This document shows positions 38,996 through 48,360 of a stretch of DNA of 64,000 nt, one piece after another (position 1 is the stretch's first letter; each line of letters opens with the position of its first letter). Under the pieces are notes generated by a model that made no database searches, was not told the DNA's origin, and saw nothing but the letters and a program-made list of their open reading frames with translations. The position numbers were made by a program, and so were the translations under genes. The stretch is taken from positions 186,001 through 250,000 of the forward strand of contig NZ_MLFR01000003.1 of the NCBI RefSeq assembly GCF_002095475.1, read 5' to 3'. The DNA comes from Pantoea rwandensis (lineage in GTDB: Bacteria > Pseudomonadota > Gammaproteobacteria > Enterobacterales > Enterobacteriaceae).

Positions 38996-39060
38996 GTTTG
39001 TATCTTTCTAAATCATTTCATCATGTATGTCGTCGGATACGCAAAAGTAACACTCGCTAT

Positions 39061-39078
39061 TGTCGCTTTTATGAGACG
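39061..39078. promoter_or_regulatory. GlrR (QseF)-type site 1 upstream of glmZ
   Basis: TGTC-N10-GACG. GlrR activates sigma-54 promoters of glmY/glmZ through TGTC-N10-GACA sites; this one differs in the last base. It ends about 196 bases before the predicted RNA start. Confidence 0.6.
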
Positions 39079-39123
39079 TCTATCTCATTGATATTAAACA
39101 TGCTTACAGTTCCTTGCATAGCT

Positions 39124-39141
39124 TGTCGCTCTGGGGAGACA
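39124..39141. promoter_or_regulatory. GlrR (QseF)-type site 2 upstream of glmZ
   Basis: A perfect TGTC-N10-GACA. It is 63 bases from site 1 and 32 from site 3 (start to start), close to six and three helical turns, so all three could face the same side of the DNA. Confidence 0.75.
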
Positions 39142-39155
39142 TCTCTCAGCAGGAA

Positions 39156-39173
39156 TGTCGCGAGATTACGACA
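39156..39173. promoter_or_regulatory. GlrR (QseF)-type site 3 upstream of glmZ
   Basis: A perfect TGTC-N10-GACA ending about 100 bases upstream of the predicted glmZ start, a normal distance for an enhancer of a sigma-54 promoter. The A/T-rich stretch 39210-39235 in between could bend. Confidence 0.75.
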
Positions 39174-39247
39174 GGGCACAGTAATCATGATGCCGGATCA
39201 ATGCTATCCCGCTGATTTAAAATAACTTATCCCGTCATCTGCAATTT

Positions 39248-39262
39248 TGGCACGGCTTGTGC
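39248..39262 (+). promoter_or_regulatory. Sigma-54 promoter of glmZ
   Basis: TTGGCACGGCTTGTGCA contains the invariant GG (39249-39250), exactly ten bases, then GC (39261-39262). The surrounding TGGCACG matches the -24 consensus. The GC places transcription start at 39274-39275, just where similarity to E. coli GlmZ begins. Confidence 0.82.
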
Positions 39263-39274
39263 AATAATTAGCGT

Positions 39275-39474
39275 GTAGATGCTCATTCCACCTCTTATGT
39301 TTGCTGATGCTACATAAACCTGGGAATGATGCAGAGCCCCTTACGGTATCCGTTGTCCAGCCTGGCAGTATTTGCGCACGCTTTACTGCAGTAAGAAGGA
39401 CATTACGTTGAGTCGGATACCATCAGTTGTCTGAACGACCTGATCTTACACCTGCTTATGGCAGGTGTTTTTTT
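39275..39474 (+). ncRNA. glmZ: GlmZ small RNA
   Basis: Hfq-dependent sRNA that base-pairs with glmS mRNA and activates glucosamine-6-phosphate synthase; it is cleaved by RNase E with RapZ, and GlmY protects it. The 5' end GTAGATGCTCATTCCACCTCTTATG is shared nearly in full with E. coli GlmZ. Further matches include GGGAATGATGCAGAGCC, CTTACGG, ACGTTGAGT and the ending terminator (stem 39448-39455/39461-39468, then T-run). The first stem CATTCC/GGAATG is kept. Length is about 200 nucleotides (207 in E. coli). It lies between the tRNA operon and hemY; E. coli has it next to hemY too. Confidence 0.92.
39448..39474 (+). terminator. Intrinsic terminator of glmZ
   Basis: ACACCTGC (39448-39455), loop TTATG, GCAGGTGT (39461-39468), then a seven-T tract. 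It forms the 3' end of the sRNA. Confidence 0.9.
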
Positions 39475-39510
39475 ATCTGCACTTTACTGGCATTCAGGCA
39501 AAAAACAGGC

Positions 39511-39535
39511 AAAAAAAAGCCGGGACAAGCCCGGC
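39511..39535 (-). terminator. Intrinsic terminator of hemCDXY (minus strand)
   Basis: On the minus strand, GCCGGG and CCCGGC arms (39530-39535 and 39519-39524) with a 5-base loop run into eight T residues (A-run 39511-39518 on the plus strand). It lies 26 bases after the hemY stop. Confidence 0.88.
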
Positions 39536-39560
39536 GTGCACAAAAGTAACAATCGTAAAA

Positions 39561-40757
39561 TCAGTTGCCTGGATTGGTCTTCAACGTTAGTAACAGGCCT
39601 TCACGGCGCATTTTTGCCGCGTCTTCCGGACGGTGCAGACGGTCATACACATCGGCCAGCCAAGCGTAATCAAACGCATCAGGACGCTGTGCTAACGCCT
39701 GTTCGAAAGCTTCTGCTGCCTGTTGCCATTCACCATGACGCATCAACATCTGACCCAGCGTGCTGTGCAGCAGCGGCGTCGCACCATGTTGTTTCATTTG
39801 CTGGCGTAGCGCTTTCTCCAGTGATTGCGGATCGCCGCTTTTGATGCGTGGCATCAGCAGCACCAGGCGATCGTCATACTGGCGTTTCAAGCCTTCCAGC
39901 ACGATGTTTTGTGCCGTATCGGGATCGTCACACTCAATCAGATGCTCAACCATAGCGACCTGCAACGCCGTTTCTTGGCGCGTTTTACGGCTCTGGTTTT
40001 GCCACCATTTCTTCAGGCCTTCACTGCCCTGGTCGGCCATTGCCTGATTCATCAGGCCCAGCCAGGCCTGCTGCTGCAATGCTTCACGGTGTACTTCGTC
40101 GTTCACCTGAGATTTTTGCATCGACGGCAAAATATCGAGCAATGCGCCCCAGGCGCCGGTACGAATATAAGCCTGTTCAGCCAGGCGCAGCACTTCTGGA
40201 TGACGCGGTGCCACTTCCAGCAAACGGTCAATGCCGTGGCGCGCCGCATGGTCTTCATTACGTGCTAGCTGTAAGCGTACGCGGGTGATTTCAACCGGAA
40301 TAGTGTCGTTCTCAGAAAGCTCAGACGCACGTTCCAAATGTTGGTTGGCACGCACCTCGTCACCGCGCTGTTGCGCCGCTTCGGCCGCCAGTAAATAGTT
40401 GGCGACGGGCTGATCGGCGTGATCGGCATTCTTCGAAAGCAGTTTTTCTGCCTGTTTATAGTCACCTTCCGCCAGTTTCATCAGTGCACTTTGCGTATGG
40501 CGCTGGGCACTGCGGCGCTTGCGGCCTGTAAACCAACCACGGGTACGGGCGCCGGTACGTAACAGGCGGCGTAAAATCCATTCAATGCACAGAATGACCA
40601 GTAGGCTGAGAATCAGGATAATGACCAGACCGGTCACACTGGTCTCAATATTCCAGTTGTCTGTCTGGATCAATACATAGCCCTGATGGCCCGCGATCAT
40701 CGGCCCCAACACCACCCCTGCAATCAGCAGGAGGAAAAGCACTAATACTTTTAGCAT
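39561..40757 (-). CDS. hemY: HemY, membrane TPR protein of the hem operon
   Basis: A 398-residue inner-membrane protein with two N-terminal membrane helices (about residues 4-22 and 42-61), a basic cytoplasmic linker and tetratricopeptide-like helices (KLAEGDYKQAEKLLSKNA, LGQMLMRHGEWQQAAEAFEQAL). Its biochemical role is not established; it is linked to late haem synthesis only by operon position and is unrelated to the protoporphyrinogen oxidase also called HemY. It lies 2 bases after hemX. Confidence 0.93.
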   Translation of the reverse strand: MLKVLVLFLLLIAGVVLGPMIAGHQGYVLIQTDNWNIETSVTGLVIILILSLLVILCIEWILRRLLRTGARTRGWFTGRKRRSAQRHTQSALMKLAEGDYKQAEKLLSKNADHADQPVANYLLAAEAAQQRGDEVRANQHLERASELSENDTIPVEITRVRLQLARNEDHAARHGIDRLLEVAPRHPEVLRLAEQAYIRTGAWGALLDILPSMQKSQVNDEVHREALQQQAWLGLMNQAMADQGSEGLKKWWQNQSRKTRQETALQVAMVEHLIECDDPDTAQNIVLEGLKRQYDDRLVLLMPRIKSGDPQSLEKALRQQMKQHGATPLLHSTLGQMLMRHGEWQQAAEAFEQALAQRPDAFDYAWLADVYDRLHRPEDAAKMRREGLLLTLKTNPGN

Positions 40758-40759
40758 GC

Positions 40760-41890
40760 TTAGCCTCCCTGTTGAGTAGCCGGAACGGATGGCTGCGCCA
40801 GTAGATTTCTCACGCGGGTTTGCATCAGTTTTTCCAGCAGTGCCTGGCTCTCCAGCGTATCGGGCACATCCATTGAGATGTTTTGCTGGCTGAGTTCATC
40901 TAACTGAGCAAGAAACGCTTTAGTCGCGGCATCATTGGTGTCGTACCAGGCGCGGACCCAGGTAGATACCGCATCAATCGACTGTTTGTAGATCTCATCC
41001 TGATGACGCGGCACTGCTTGTGCCGCAATCAGCAGGCGAGAACGAATGTTTTCACGTAGATAGACGTCTTGATTCGGTGCCAACAACGGCTGTGCCGTGT
41101 TGTCGCGGCGGCGAATGGTAATGAAATCATCCATGAAATTGTGCCAGCTTTTCACCAGGTTTTGACGCCATTCATGCAGCGAGCTGGATAGCTCACCGCC
41201 GTCCGCATCCATCGGCGAATCATCACTGTCATTGTCGGCCAGGCGCAGATTATCGACGCCATTCGACAGCTGATTGAGTTTGAGGATGATGCCGTCGTAA
41301 TCCACCTGGCTGACGGTTGACAGTGAACTGATGTCCTGCGTCAGCGCGCGGCGCACATTCATGACGCTGGGGTCATTCATGTCAGCCAAGCTGGTGTCTG
41401 CGCTTTTTAGCAGCGCAGCGGCGGTGGTGACATCCTGGTCGCTCCACAGTTTGCGACCTGCCAGTTTCACCAGGTAGTCAGCTTGCGCCACCAGCCAGGT
41501 GCGCGTGTCGTTGCCGGAAATAGTGGCGACTTTATCACGCAGGGTTTCCAGCTCTTTGGCGCTGTTGTCCTGCTGAGTACGCGCTTCCTTTAAAGCCGTA
41601 TTGGCTGCATCCAGCTGTTGCGTGAGCTGTTGTTTGTCGCTGCCCAGTTGCTGTTGCAACGCGCTGAGCTGCTCGCTGAGGTTCTGGTTAGTTTGAGCCT
41701 GTAAGTCGGCCTGGTGTTTCCCATTCAGGTAAAGTCCTGCGCCAATCGCTAGCGCAATCACAATCGCCACCGCACTCAGCACTTTGCCATCGTTTTTTTT
41801 ATCACGAGGCTTTTTATTGTCTGGCTTGGGGGAAATGTCCGCTGGGGTGGTTTCTTCAACCATGGCGGAGGGGGCTTTTTGTTCCGTCAT
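40760..41890 (-). CDS. hemX: HemX, single-pass membrane protein (uroporphyrinogen methylase-like annotation)
   Basis: A 376-residue inner-membrane protein: charged cytoplasmic N-terminus rich in Lys/Asp, one membrane helix (about residues 38-57), a coiled coil rich in Gln/Leu (about 64-125) and a helical periplasmic part. Databases often call it a uroporphyrinogen-III C-methyltransferase, but no SAM-binding motif is visible, so I do not support that activity. Between hemD (23-base gap) and hemY (2-base gap). Confidence 0.92.
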   Translation of the reverse strand: MTEQKAPSAMVEETTPADISPKPDNKKPRDKKNDGKVLSAVAIVIALAIGAGLYLNGKHQADLQAQTNQNLSEQLSALQQQLGSDKQQLTQQLDAANTALKEARTQQDNSAKELETLRDKVATISGNDTRTWLVAQADYLVKLAGRKLWSDQDVTTAAALLKSADTSLADMNDPSVMNVRRALTQDISSLSTVSQVDYDGIILKLNQLSNGVDNLRLADNDSDDSPMDADGGELSSSLHEWRQNLVKSWHNFMDDFITIRRRDNTAQPLLAPNQDVYLRENIRSRLLIAAQAVPRHQDEIYKQSIDAVSTWVRAWYDTNDAATKAFLAQLDELSQQNISMDVPDTLESQALLEKLMQTRVRNLLAQPSVPATQQGG

Positions 41891-41913
41891 TATGGCTCAT
41901 CCCATTGTTAAGT

Positions 41914-42654
41914 TCAGCGTAACGCACGCAGCAGCGCATCGTTATCGGCACCATCGGCTACGTCAACGTCCTGCCAGCCTAATTCGGCGGCTTGCGTAGC
42001 CAAACGTTCACTGACGACCACCAGCCGACAGTGTAATAACCATTCCCGACGATCGATTGGCGGAAACAGTGCAAACAGTTGTTGTAACATCTCACCGCTG
42101 GTGACCACCAGTGTAGTGATACCCCGGTCGCGCCAGCGTCGGCCCTCAATGGCACCCTCATAATGCTTTTCACAGCGCTGATAGCACTCGCAATACTCAA
42201 CGCTGGCACCCCGTGCGATCAGCGTCTCTGCCAGTAATTCCCGGCCCGGACTGCCACGCAAAATTAATGCCCGCCTGCCCGCGACCTGCTGCAAACGATT
42301 GAGACGCACCAGTTCTTCACTGGTCTCCCGCGCATGAGGGTAGTCTACTTTTAGATGACTGACGGTATGCAATGCCAACGCAGTGCTGCGGCCTATCGCA
42401 TAATAGTCAAGCGCATCGGGCCAGACGAGGGCGTGACGTTGCAGGGCGGGGTGCGCAAAAAGCACCACTTGCTGCGACAGCAAAAATACCATATCGCCTG
42501 GCTGCAATACCGCGAGCTTTTGTGGCAGATGTTCTAAATCGCGACCCGGCGTGAATTCAATCAGCGGTAAGGTCCACGCCAGCTTGCCTTGGGTTCGCAA
42601 ACGCGAAACCAATTCACTGGCGGCGGGCTCTGGGCGGGTCACGAGGATGGTCAT
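41914..42654 (-). CDS. hemD: HemD, uroporphyrinogen-III synthase
   Basis: Cytoplasmic enzyme that closes hydroxymethylbilane with inversion of ring D. The 246-residue chain shows the expected [22 protein letters not shown] start, [23 protein letters not shown] and [14 protein letters not shown] segments. The family is poorly conserved, so position after hemC carries weight. The start overlaps the hemC stop by 4 bases (ATGA). Confidence 0.94.
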   Translation of the reverse strand: MTILVTRPEPAASELVSRLRTQGKLAWTLPLIEFTPGRDLEHLPQKLAVLQPGDMVFLLSQQVVLFAHPALQRHALVWPDALDYYAIGRSTALALHTVSHLKVDYPHARETSEELVRLNRLQQVAGRRALILRGSPGRELLAETLIARGASVEYCECYQRCEKHYEGAIEGRRWRDRGITTLVVTSGEMLQQLFALFPPIDRREWLLHCRLVVVSERLATQAAELGWQDVDVADGADNDALLRALR

Positions 42655-43592
42655 GCGGGAGGTTGTCCTTGATAGACGTCACGCAGAATGTCACGGGCAC
42701 CGCCATCCAGCAACTCTTCTGCCAGAGAAATACCCATCTGTTCAGCCTGCTCGCGCGGGCCACGACGTTCACCCACCACCATTTGATGGCCATCCGGCGA
42801 ACCGACCAGGCCGCGCAGCCATAACTGGTCATCTTCCAGTACCGCAAAGCTACCGATCGGCACTTGGCAACCGCCTTCCAGGCGGGTATTCATGGCGCGT
42901 TCAGCACGGACACAGACTGCGGTATCGCTGTGATTTAAGGCTTCCAGCAGGGTAATCAGTGCGTGATCGTCAAGACGGCACTCAATACCCACCGCCCCTT
43001 GGCCCACAGCCGGCAAGGAGATTTCAGCCGGCATTGCCTGACGAATACGCTCTTCCAGCCCTAAACGCTTGAGCCCCGCCGCAGCAAGGATAATGGCGTC
43101 ATATTCACCGGCGTCCAGCTTACCCAGGCGGGTGCCAACGTTGCCGCGCAGCGAGCGAATCACCAAATCGGGACGACGTGCACTGAGCTGGCATTGACGA
43201 CGCAGGCTGGATGTACCGACCACCGCACCCTGCGGCAGTTCATCAATCGAGTGGTAATGATTAGAGACAAACGCATCACGCGGATCTTCACGTTCGCAGA
43301 TGGTCACTAATCCTAAACCTTCGGGGAAATCCACAGGGACATCTTTCATGGAGTGCACCGCAAGATCGGCGCGATTTTCTAACATAGCCAGTTCGAGTTC
43401 TTTGACAAACAGCCCTTTACCCCCCACTTTAGCCAGCGGCGTGTCGAGGATAATATCGCCCTTGGTCACCATCGGAACCAGCTCAACGCGCAGCCCCGGA
43501 TGTGCCGCCATCAGGCGCTGTTGGACATATTGTGCCTGCCACAAGGCAAGAGGACTTTGCCTGGTAGCAATTCTGAAAATTTTGTTTAACAT
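42651..43592 (-). CDS. hemC: HemC, porphobilinogen deaminase
   Basis: Assembles four porphobilinogens into hydroxymethylbilane on a dipyrromethane cofactor. I choose ATG 43592 ([19 protein letters not shown], 313 residues, the E. coli length). A second ATG 12 bases upstream at 43604 is in frame, and neither has a strong ribosome site. Conserved parts are [30 protein letters not shown] and the cofactor-attachment Cys in [10 protein letters not shown] (about residue 242). First gene of hemCDXY, divergent from cyaA. Confidence 0.97.
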   Translation of the reverse strand: MLNKIFRIATRQSPLALWQAQYVQQRLMAAHPGLRVELVPMVTKGDIILDTPLAKVGGKGLFVKELELAMLENRADLAVHSMKDVPVDFPEGLGLVTICEREDPRDAFVSNHYHSIDELPQGAVVGTSSLRRQCQLSARRPDLVIRSLRGNVGTRLGKLDAGEYDAIILAAAGLKRLGLEERIRQAMPAEISLPAVGQGAVGIECRLDDHALITLLEALNHSDTAVCVRAERAMNTRLEGGCQVPIGSFAVLEDDQLWLRGLVGSPDGHQMVVGERRGPREQAEQMGISLAEELLDGGARDILRDVYQGQPPA

Positions 43593-43904
43593 ACTGTTAA
43601 CCATTTTGATCGTTCATCGATTATCCTATCATTGATAGGGGAATGCTGTCAGTTTCAACGGATTGAAAAGGCCCCGATGTCAGATTTGGTCACTTAGGGC
43701 GACGTAATCTGAGGTCGAAGTCCGAAAAAGCAGGGCTACCAACGGAACGTGCTAAACTGTTAGGTAGCGCAACTTTCTTTACGGTCAATCCTCCAGGTGT
43801 TAGATTGATCACGTTTCCAGCAATAATTTGCCCAACATCTTTATTATTAAGCGGCAGGTTTTGGAAACAGGGTGCTTAACACTGGGACAATCAGGCGAAA
43901 CGTC
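43593..43904. promoter_or_regulatory. Divergent hemC/cyaA control region (312 bases)
   Basis: No gene lies here. It must hold the leftward hemC promoter and the rightward cyaA promoter. The clearest element is the CRP site at 43798. A/T-rich patches lie at 43585-43640 (hemC side) and 43815-43860 (cyaA side). E. coli has the same divergent arrangement. Confidence 0.7.
43798..43813. promoter_or_regulatory. CRP-binding site of cyaA
   Basis: TGTTAGATTGATCACG fits the CRP consensus TGTGA-N6-TCACA with three arm mismatches in total. As I recall, it is almost identical to the E. coli cyaA site, where CRP-cAMP represses the main promoter. It lies about 92 bases upstream of the TTG start, giving feedback on cAMP synthesis. 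Confidence 0.75.
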
Positions 43905-46466
43905 TTGTACCTCTACATTGAGACACTGAAACAGAGACTGGATGCAATTAACCAGCTGCGTGTTGATCGCGCACTGGCTGCCATGGGGCCTGCTTTCCAG
44001 CAAGTCTACAGTCTGCTGCCAACATTACTGCACTATCATCATCCGCTGATGCCGGGCTACCTTGAAGGTAACGTTCCCCACGGTGTCTGCATCTTCACGC
44101 CTGATGAAAATCAACAGCTGCTGCTGCAAGATCTCGCAGGCGATCAGCCACTGGATCTCAGTACGGCCGTCAAAGGCGAACGTCCTATCACCGGCATTTA
44201 CTCAATGGGCAGCACGTCGTCCGTTGGGCAGAACAGCGTGTCGGATCTCGATATCTGGGTGTGCCACCAATCCTGGCTAGATAATGAAGAGCGCCTCAAT
44301 CTGCAGCGCAAGTGTACGCTGTTGCAGAAATGGTGTGTGTCAATGGGTGTGGAAGTCAGTTTCTTCCTGATTGACGAGAACCGTTTCCGTCATAATGAGA
44401 GCGGCAGTCTTGGTGGTGAGGACTGTGGTTCAACCCAACATATTTTGCTGCTGGATGAGTTTTACCGTACCGCTGTACGTATGGCGGGCAAACGCATCCT
44501 GTGGAATATGGTGCCCGGCGAAGAAGAACACCATTACGACGAATACGTGATGTCACTCTATTCTCAAGGTGTGTTAACGCCGAATGAGTGGCTGGATCTC
44601 GGCGGCCTCGGCACGCTGTCCGCGGAAGAGTATTTTGGTGCCAGCCTGTGGCAACTGTATAAAAGCATCGACTCTCCTTATAAAGCCGTGTTGAAAACGC
44701 TGCTGCTGGAAGCCTACAGCTGGGAATATCCCAATACGCAGTTGCTGGCCATGGATATCAAACAGCGCCTGCACGATGGCGAAATCATCTGCTTTGGTCT
44801 CGATCCCTACTGCATGATGCTGGAACGTGTAACGCGTTATTTGACCAGTGTCGACGACATGGCGCGTCTCGATCTGGTGCGTCGATGTTTCTACTTAAAA
44901 GTGTGTGAAAAGCTCTCGAGCGAAGATCACCATCATCAACGCTCAGGCTGGCGTCGCGAGATTCTGTCGCAGCTGGTGAAAGAGTGGGGCTGGGATGATG
45001 AGAAATTAGCGGTATTAGACAACCGCGCGCAGTGGAAAATCGAACGTGTGCGTGAAGCGCACAACGAACTGCTGGATGCGATGATGCAGAGTTATCGCAA
45101 CCTGATCCGTTTTGCCCGCCGTAACAATTTAAGCGTCAGTGCCAGCCCGCAAGATATCGGCGTGCTGACGCGTAAACTGTATGCCGCGTTTGAGGCACTG
45201 CCGGGTAAAGTGACGCTGGTGAACCCGCAGATTTCGCCGGATCTCTCGGAAGAAAATCTGACCTTTATTCATGTGCCGGAAGGCCGCGCCAATCGCGCCG
45301 GTTGGTATCTTTACAACCAGTCGCCGGACATGAGTTCGATCATCAGCCATCAGCCGCTGGAATATAACCGTTACCTGAACAAGTTAGTGGCATGGGCGTG
45401 GTTTAACGGGTTGCTGACCAGCAAAACCCGTCTGCACATGAAAGGTAATGAGTTCTGCGATCTGCCGCGCTTGCAGGAGTTGGTCAACGATGTGTCGAGC
45501 CACTTCCCGCTGCGTGTACCGGCACCGACGCCGAAAGCGTTGTATAGCCCGTGTGAAATCCGTCATTTGGCGATTATTGTCAATCTTGAGCACGATCCGA
45601 CCTCGGCATTCCGCAATCAGGTGGTGCATTTTGATTTCCGCAAGCTGGATGTGTTCAGCTTCGGCCAGCAGCAACAGTGCCTGATTGGCAGCATCGACCT
45701 GCTGTATCGCAACTCGTGGAATGAGGTGCGTACGCTGCACTTCAGTGGCGAGCAGGCGATGATTGAAGCGCTGAAAACCATTCTGGGCAAAATGCATCAG
45801 GACGCTGCGCCGCCCGATACGGTAGAAGTGTTCTGCTACAGCCAGCATTTGCGCGGTTTGATCAGAACGCGAGTGCAGCAGCTGGTTTCTGAATGCATTG
45901 AACTGCGTCTGTCGAGTACGCGTCAGGAGCCAGGCCGCTTTAAAGCACTACGTATGGCGGGACAAACCTGGGGTCTGTTCTTTGAACGTATGAGTGTATC
46001 GGTGCAGAAGCTGGAAAATGCGGTGGAGTTTTATGGTGCGATTTCCAATAACAAACTGCACGGTTTGTCGATCAAAGTAGAATCGAACCAGACGCCGTTA
46101 CCGCCGGTGGTCAACGGCTACGCCAGCGAAGGCATCATCCAGTTCTTCTTTGAAGACACCACGAACGATCGTGGCTTTAATATTTATATCCTCGACGAGA
46201 GCAACCGCGTTGAGGTGTATCACCATTGCGAAGGCAGCAAGGAAGAGTTGGTGCGCGACGTGAGCCGTTTTTACTCGTCCTCGCACGACCGTTTTACGTA
46301 CGGCTCCAGCTTTATCAATTTCAACTTGCCGCAGTTCTATCAGATTGTGAACACGGGCGATCGCTACCAGGTGATTCCGTTCCGCAGCCAGACGCTGGCG
46401 CAACTCTGCGCCACGCAACCCGATAACGACAACGGCGACTTCCAGCCGCGCTACCAAATGCACTGA
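43905..46466 (+). CDS. cyaA: CyaA, class I adenylate cyclase
   Basis: Makes cAMP from ATP for CRP signalling and is regulated by the PTS. I choose TTG 43905 ([18 protein letters not shown] follows), the same rare start used in E. coli, where it limits translation; a frame back to 43872 has no homology. Length is 853 residues (848 in E. coli). The catalytic N-terminal half has [21 protein letters not shown] and [22 protein letters not shown]. The C-terminal half, thought to be regulatory, is also well kept ([20 protein letters not shown]). The extreme C-terminus differs, as is usual. Confidence 0.97.
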   Translation: MYLYIETLKQRLDAINQLRVDRALAAMGPAFQQVYSLLPTLLHYHHPLMPGYLEGNVPHGVCIFTPDENQQLLLQDLAGDQPLDLSTAVKGERPITGIYSMGSTSSVGQNSVSDLDIWVCHQSWLDNEERLNLQRKCTLLQKWCVSMGVEVSFFLIDENRFRHNESGSLGGEDCGSTQHILLLDEFYRTAVRMAGKRILWNMVPGEEEHHYDEYVMSLYSQGVLTPNEWLDLGGLGTLSAEEYFGASLWQLYKSIDSPYKAVLKTLLLEAYSWEYPNTQLLAMDIKQRLHDGEIICFGLDPYCMMLERVTRYLTSVDDMARLDLVRRCFYLKVCEKLSSEDHHHQRSGWRREILSQLVKEWGWDDEKLAVLDNRAQWKIERVREAHNELLDAMMQSYRNLIRFARRNNLSVSASPQDIGVLTRKLYAAFEALPGKVTLVNPQISPDLSEENLTFIHVPEGRANRAGWYLYNQSPDMSSIISHQPLEYNRYLNKLVAWAWFNGLLTSKTRLHMKGNEFCDLPRLQELVNDVSSHFPLRVPAPTPKALYSPCEIRHLAIIVNLEHDPTSAFRNQVVHFDFRKLDVFSFGQQQQCLIGSIDLLYRNSWNEVRTLHFSGEQAMIEALKTILGKMHQDAAPPDTVEVFCYSQHLRGLIRTRVQQLVSECIELRLSSTRQEPGRFKALRMAGQTWGLFFERMSVSVQKLENAVEFYGAISNNKLHGLSIKVESNQTPLPPVVNGYASEGIIQFFFEDTTNDRGFNIYILDESNRVEVYHHCEGSKEELVRDVSRFYSSSHDRFTYGSSFINFNLPQFYQIVNTGDRYQVIPFRSQTLAQLCATQPDNDNGDFQPRYQMH

Positions 46467-46502
46467 TCCCGCCAGCGTTCGCGCGGTGGGATTGGCTTTT
46501 CC
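46466..46502 (+). terminator. Hairpin terminator after cyaA
   Basis: ATCCCGCC-A-GCG pairs with CGC-GGTGGGAT over a TTCG tetraloop (one bulged A, one wobble), followed by TGGCTTTT. The stem begins at the stop codon. It separates cyaA from yifL. Confidence 0.6.
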
Positions 46503-46601
46503 TCTGACATGCTCCCGGATTTGCGGGTATTTCCTGTTGCTTTTACAACGTCAACTGCGATGATAAGCAGCCAAGGCTTAAGGACAGAAAGAGCAGACAG
46601 A

Positions 46602-46805
46602 ATGAGACGAATAATAAGTCAGCTGGGTATGGGGCTGGCGCTGGTCAGCCTGGTAGGCTGTGGCCTGAAAGGACCGCTGTATTTCCCGCCGAAAGATCAG
46701 CCAACCAAGAGCAATCAGCAAGTGACTGAGCAGCAGCAAAAAGCCGCTCAAAACGCTGACGTGAATGGGTTGGTCACCACTAAACCTGGTGTGCAGGCGA
46801 ACTAA
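46602..46805 (+). CDS. yifL: YifL, small lipoprotein
   Basis: A 67-residue predicted outer-membrane lipoprotein. The signal peptide ends in the lipobox LVGC with Cys20 as the lipidated residue, followed by the family hallmark [12 protein letters not shown]. The rest is a Gln/Lys-rich tail. I start at ATG 46602. A longer frame from 46509 adds a non-signal extension. Function unknown. It lies just upstream of dapF, as in E. coli, where it is also called a LptM-like protein; LptM helps mature LptD, and that link is from literature, not from this sequence. Confidence 0.85.
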   Translation: MRRIISQLGMGLALVSLVGCGLKGPLYFPPKDQPTKSNQQVTEQQQKAAQNADVNGLVTTKPGVQAN

Positions 46806-46834
46806 TCTCTATGAGTAATCCGGCGGAGCAGAAA

Positions 46835-47659
46835 ATGCAGTTCTCGAAAATGCACGGTCTCGGCAACGATTTCATGGTTGTGGATGCCGTGACGCAAAAC
46901 GTCTTTTTTTCGCCGGAGCTGATTCGCCGTCTGGCGGACAGGCATCTGGGGATCGGTTTCGATCAGCTGTTGATCGTCGAACCGCCTTACGATCCGGATC
47001 TCGATTTTCACTACCGAATTTTCAACGCCGATGGCAGTGAAGTGGCACAGTGCGGCAATGGCGCACGCTGCTTCGCGCGCTTTGTGCGTCTGAAAGGATT
47101 GACCAACAAAAGCGACATTCGCGTCAGCACACAAACCGGCCGCATGGTCCTTAGCGTGACCAGCGATGAGTTAGTGCGCGTGAATATGGGCGAGCCGAAT
47201 TTCGACCCGCAGCAGGTGCCATTACGTGCCAATAAAGCCGAAAACCTTTATCTGCAACGTGTAGCGGACCAAACGGTGATGTTTGGTGCGGTATCAATGG
47301 GCAATCCGCATTGCGTGATTCAGGTGGAGAGTGTGAAAACCGCGCCCGTTGAGACGCTCGGCCCGGAGTTGGAAAGCCATGAGCGCTTCCCAGAACGGGT
47401 GAATGTCGGTTTTATGGAAGTGGTCAATCCCGAACATATCCGTCTGCGCGTGTATGAACGTGGCGCAGGCGAAACCCAGGCGTGTGGCAGCGGCGCATGT
47501 GCGGCGGTGGCCTGTGGGATTCAGCAAGGCATTCTGGCGGAGAAAGTCCGCGTTGATTTGCCTGGTGGAACTCTGCATATCGCCTGGAAAGGGGCAGGTC
47601 AGCCGCTGTTTATGACCGGTCCAGCCACACACGTCTACGATGGGTTTATTCATCTATGA
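46835..47659 (+). CDS. dapF: DapF, diaminopimelate epimerase
   Basis: Cofactor-free racemase turning LL- into meso-diaminopimelate for peptidoglycan and lysine. I start at ATG 46835 ([19 protein letters not shown]), because GGAG at 46825-46828 is well placed and the 274-residue length equals E. coli; an in-frame ATG at 46811 has no ribosome site. The two catalytic cysteines are Cys73 (CGNGARC) and Cys217 (ACGSGACA). Start of a tightly packed dapF-yigA-xerC-yigB operon with 4-base overlaps. Confidence 0.97.
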   Translation: MQFSKMHGLGNDFMVVDAVTQNVFFSPELIRRLADRHLGIGFDQLLIVEPPYDPDLDFHYRIFNADGSEVAQCGNGARCFARFVRLKGLTNKSDIRVSTQTGRMVLSVTSDELVRVNMGEPNFDPQQVPLRANKAENLYLQRVADQTVMFGAVSMGNPHCVIQVESVKTAPVETLGPELESHERFPERVNVGFMEVVNPEHIRLRVYERGAGETQACGSGACAAVACGIQQGILAEKVRVDLPGGTLHIAWKGAGQPLFMTGPATHVYDGFIHL

Positions 47660-48360
47660 AAAATATCGAAGAGCAAACCGACAGCGCGGTTTTGCTGGAC
47701 GATCAGTCGGTTAGCACCTTCCTGCGCCAGAATCCCGATTTCTTTATACGCAATGCGCGTCAGGTCGAACAGATGATGGTGCCGCATCCGGTGCGCGGCA
47801 GTGTTTCGCTGGTGGAGTGGCATATGGCCCGTCAGCGCAACCACATCCAGCAGTTGGAAGAGGAGATCACCCTGTTGATGGAGCAGGCTACGGCTAACCA
47901 TCAGCTGTTTGATCGCCTGCTGTCGTTGCAGAGCCACCTTGCTTCCGCTGACAGCCTGCAAGAGATGCTCACGCGTTTGCATCGCTGGGCACGCGAACTT
48001 GGCCTCGCCGGTGCGCATGTGCGCGTATTCAACGACCATTGGCACATTGGTGCGCCTTCTGATTTCACCCAACTCGGTCTGTCGCGTCAGGCCTTTGAGC
48101 CGCTGCGCATCCAACGTTTTGGTCACGAACACCATTACCTTGGTAGCCTCAACGGTCCTGAGCTGCTGCTGTTATTACCGCAGGCCAAAGCGATTGGTTC
48201 TGTCGCGATGTCGTTGATGGGGGAACGCGGTGAGCTGGGTGTGCTGATATTTAGTAGCCGCGATAATCAACACTATCAGGCGGGTATGGGGACACTGCTG
48301 TTGCAGCATCTGGCGCAAATGTTGCCCGAGCTGCTGTCACGTTGGATTGAACGTGCATGA
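47656..48360 (+). CDS. yigA: YigA, DUF484 protein
   Basis: A 234-residue protein of the DUF484 family (GAF-like fold), function unknown. The N-terminal part FLRQNPDFF and [22 protein letters not shown], a short coiled coil, are typical, and the C-terminal half resembles GAF domains ([20 protein letters not shown]). Overlaps dapF and xerC by 4 bases each, so it is made with them; this synteny is old and widespread in gamma-proteobacteria. Confidence 0.9.
   Translation: MKNIEEQTDSAVLLDDQSVSTFLRQNPDFFIRNARQVEQMMVPHPVRGSVSLVEWHMARQRNHIQQLEEEITLLMEQATANHQLFDRLLSLQSHLASADSLQEMLTRLHRWARELGLAGAHVRVFNDHWHIGAPSDFTQLGLSRQAFEPLRIQRFGHEHHYLGSLNGPELLLLLPQAKAIGSVAMSLMGERGELGVLIFSSRDNQHYQAGMGTLLLQHLAQMLPELLSRWIERA

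Larger units (their letters stand above)
38775..39003 (+). repeat. rtT-like direct repeat of the tRNA-Pro 3' end plus terminator
   Basis: The 3' end of tRNA-Pro with its terminator (38775-38840) is repeated imperfectly at 38940-39003: AATCCTCTCTCGTCGACC, then CCTATTCGAAAAG, then a second hairpin and T-run. Between the copies lie about 100 bases of GC-rich structured DNA with short inverted repeats such as GAACCTCC/GGAGGTTT. E. coli tyrT carries an analogous tRNA 3'-end repeat (rtT). The second copy is too short to be a tRNA. Confidence 0.75.

Noticed and set aside
38998-39225. 75-codon rightward frame after the tRNA operon
   Set aside because: It overlaps the GlrR-type sites of glmZ, has no ribosome site and resembles no family.
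39458-39844. 128-codon rightward frame antisense to hemY
   Set aside because: It starts within the glmZ terminator and mostly mirrors the hemY coding strand.
43872-43904. Upstream extension of CyaA
   Set aside because: The E. coli protein starts at the equivalent of TTG 43905, and the extra residues are not conserved.
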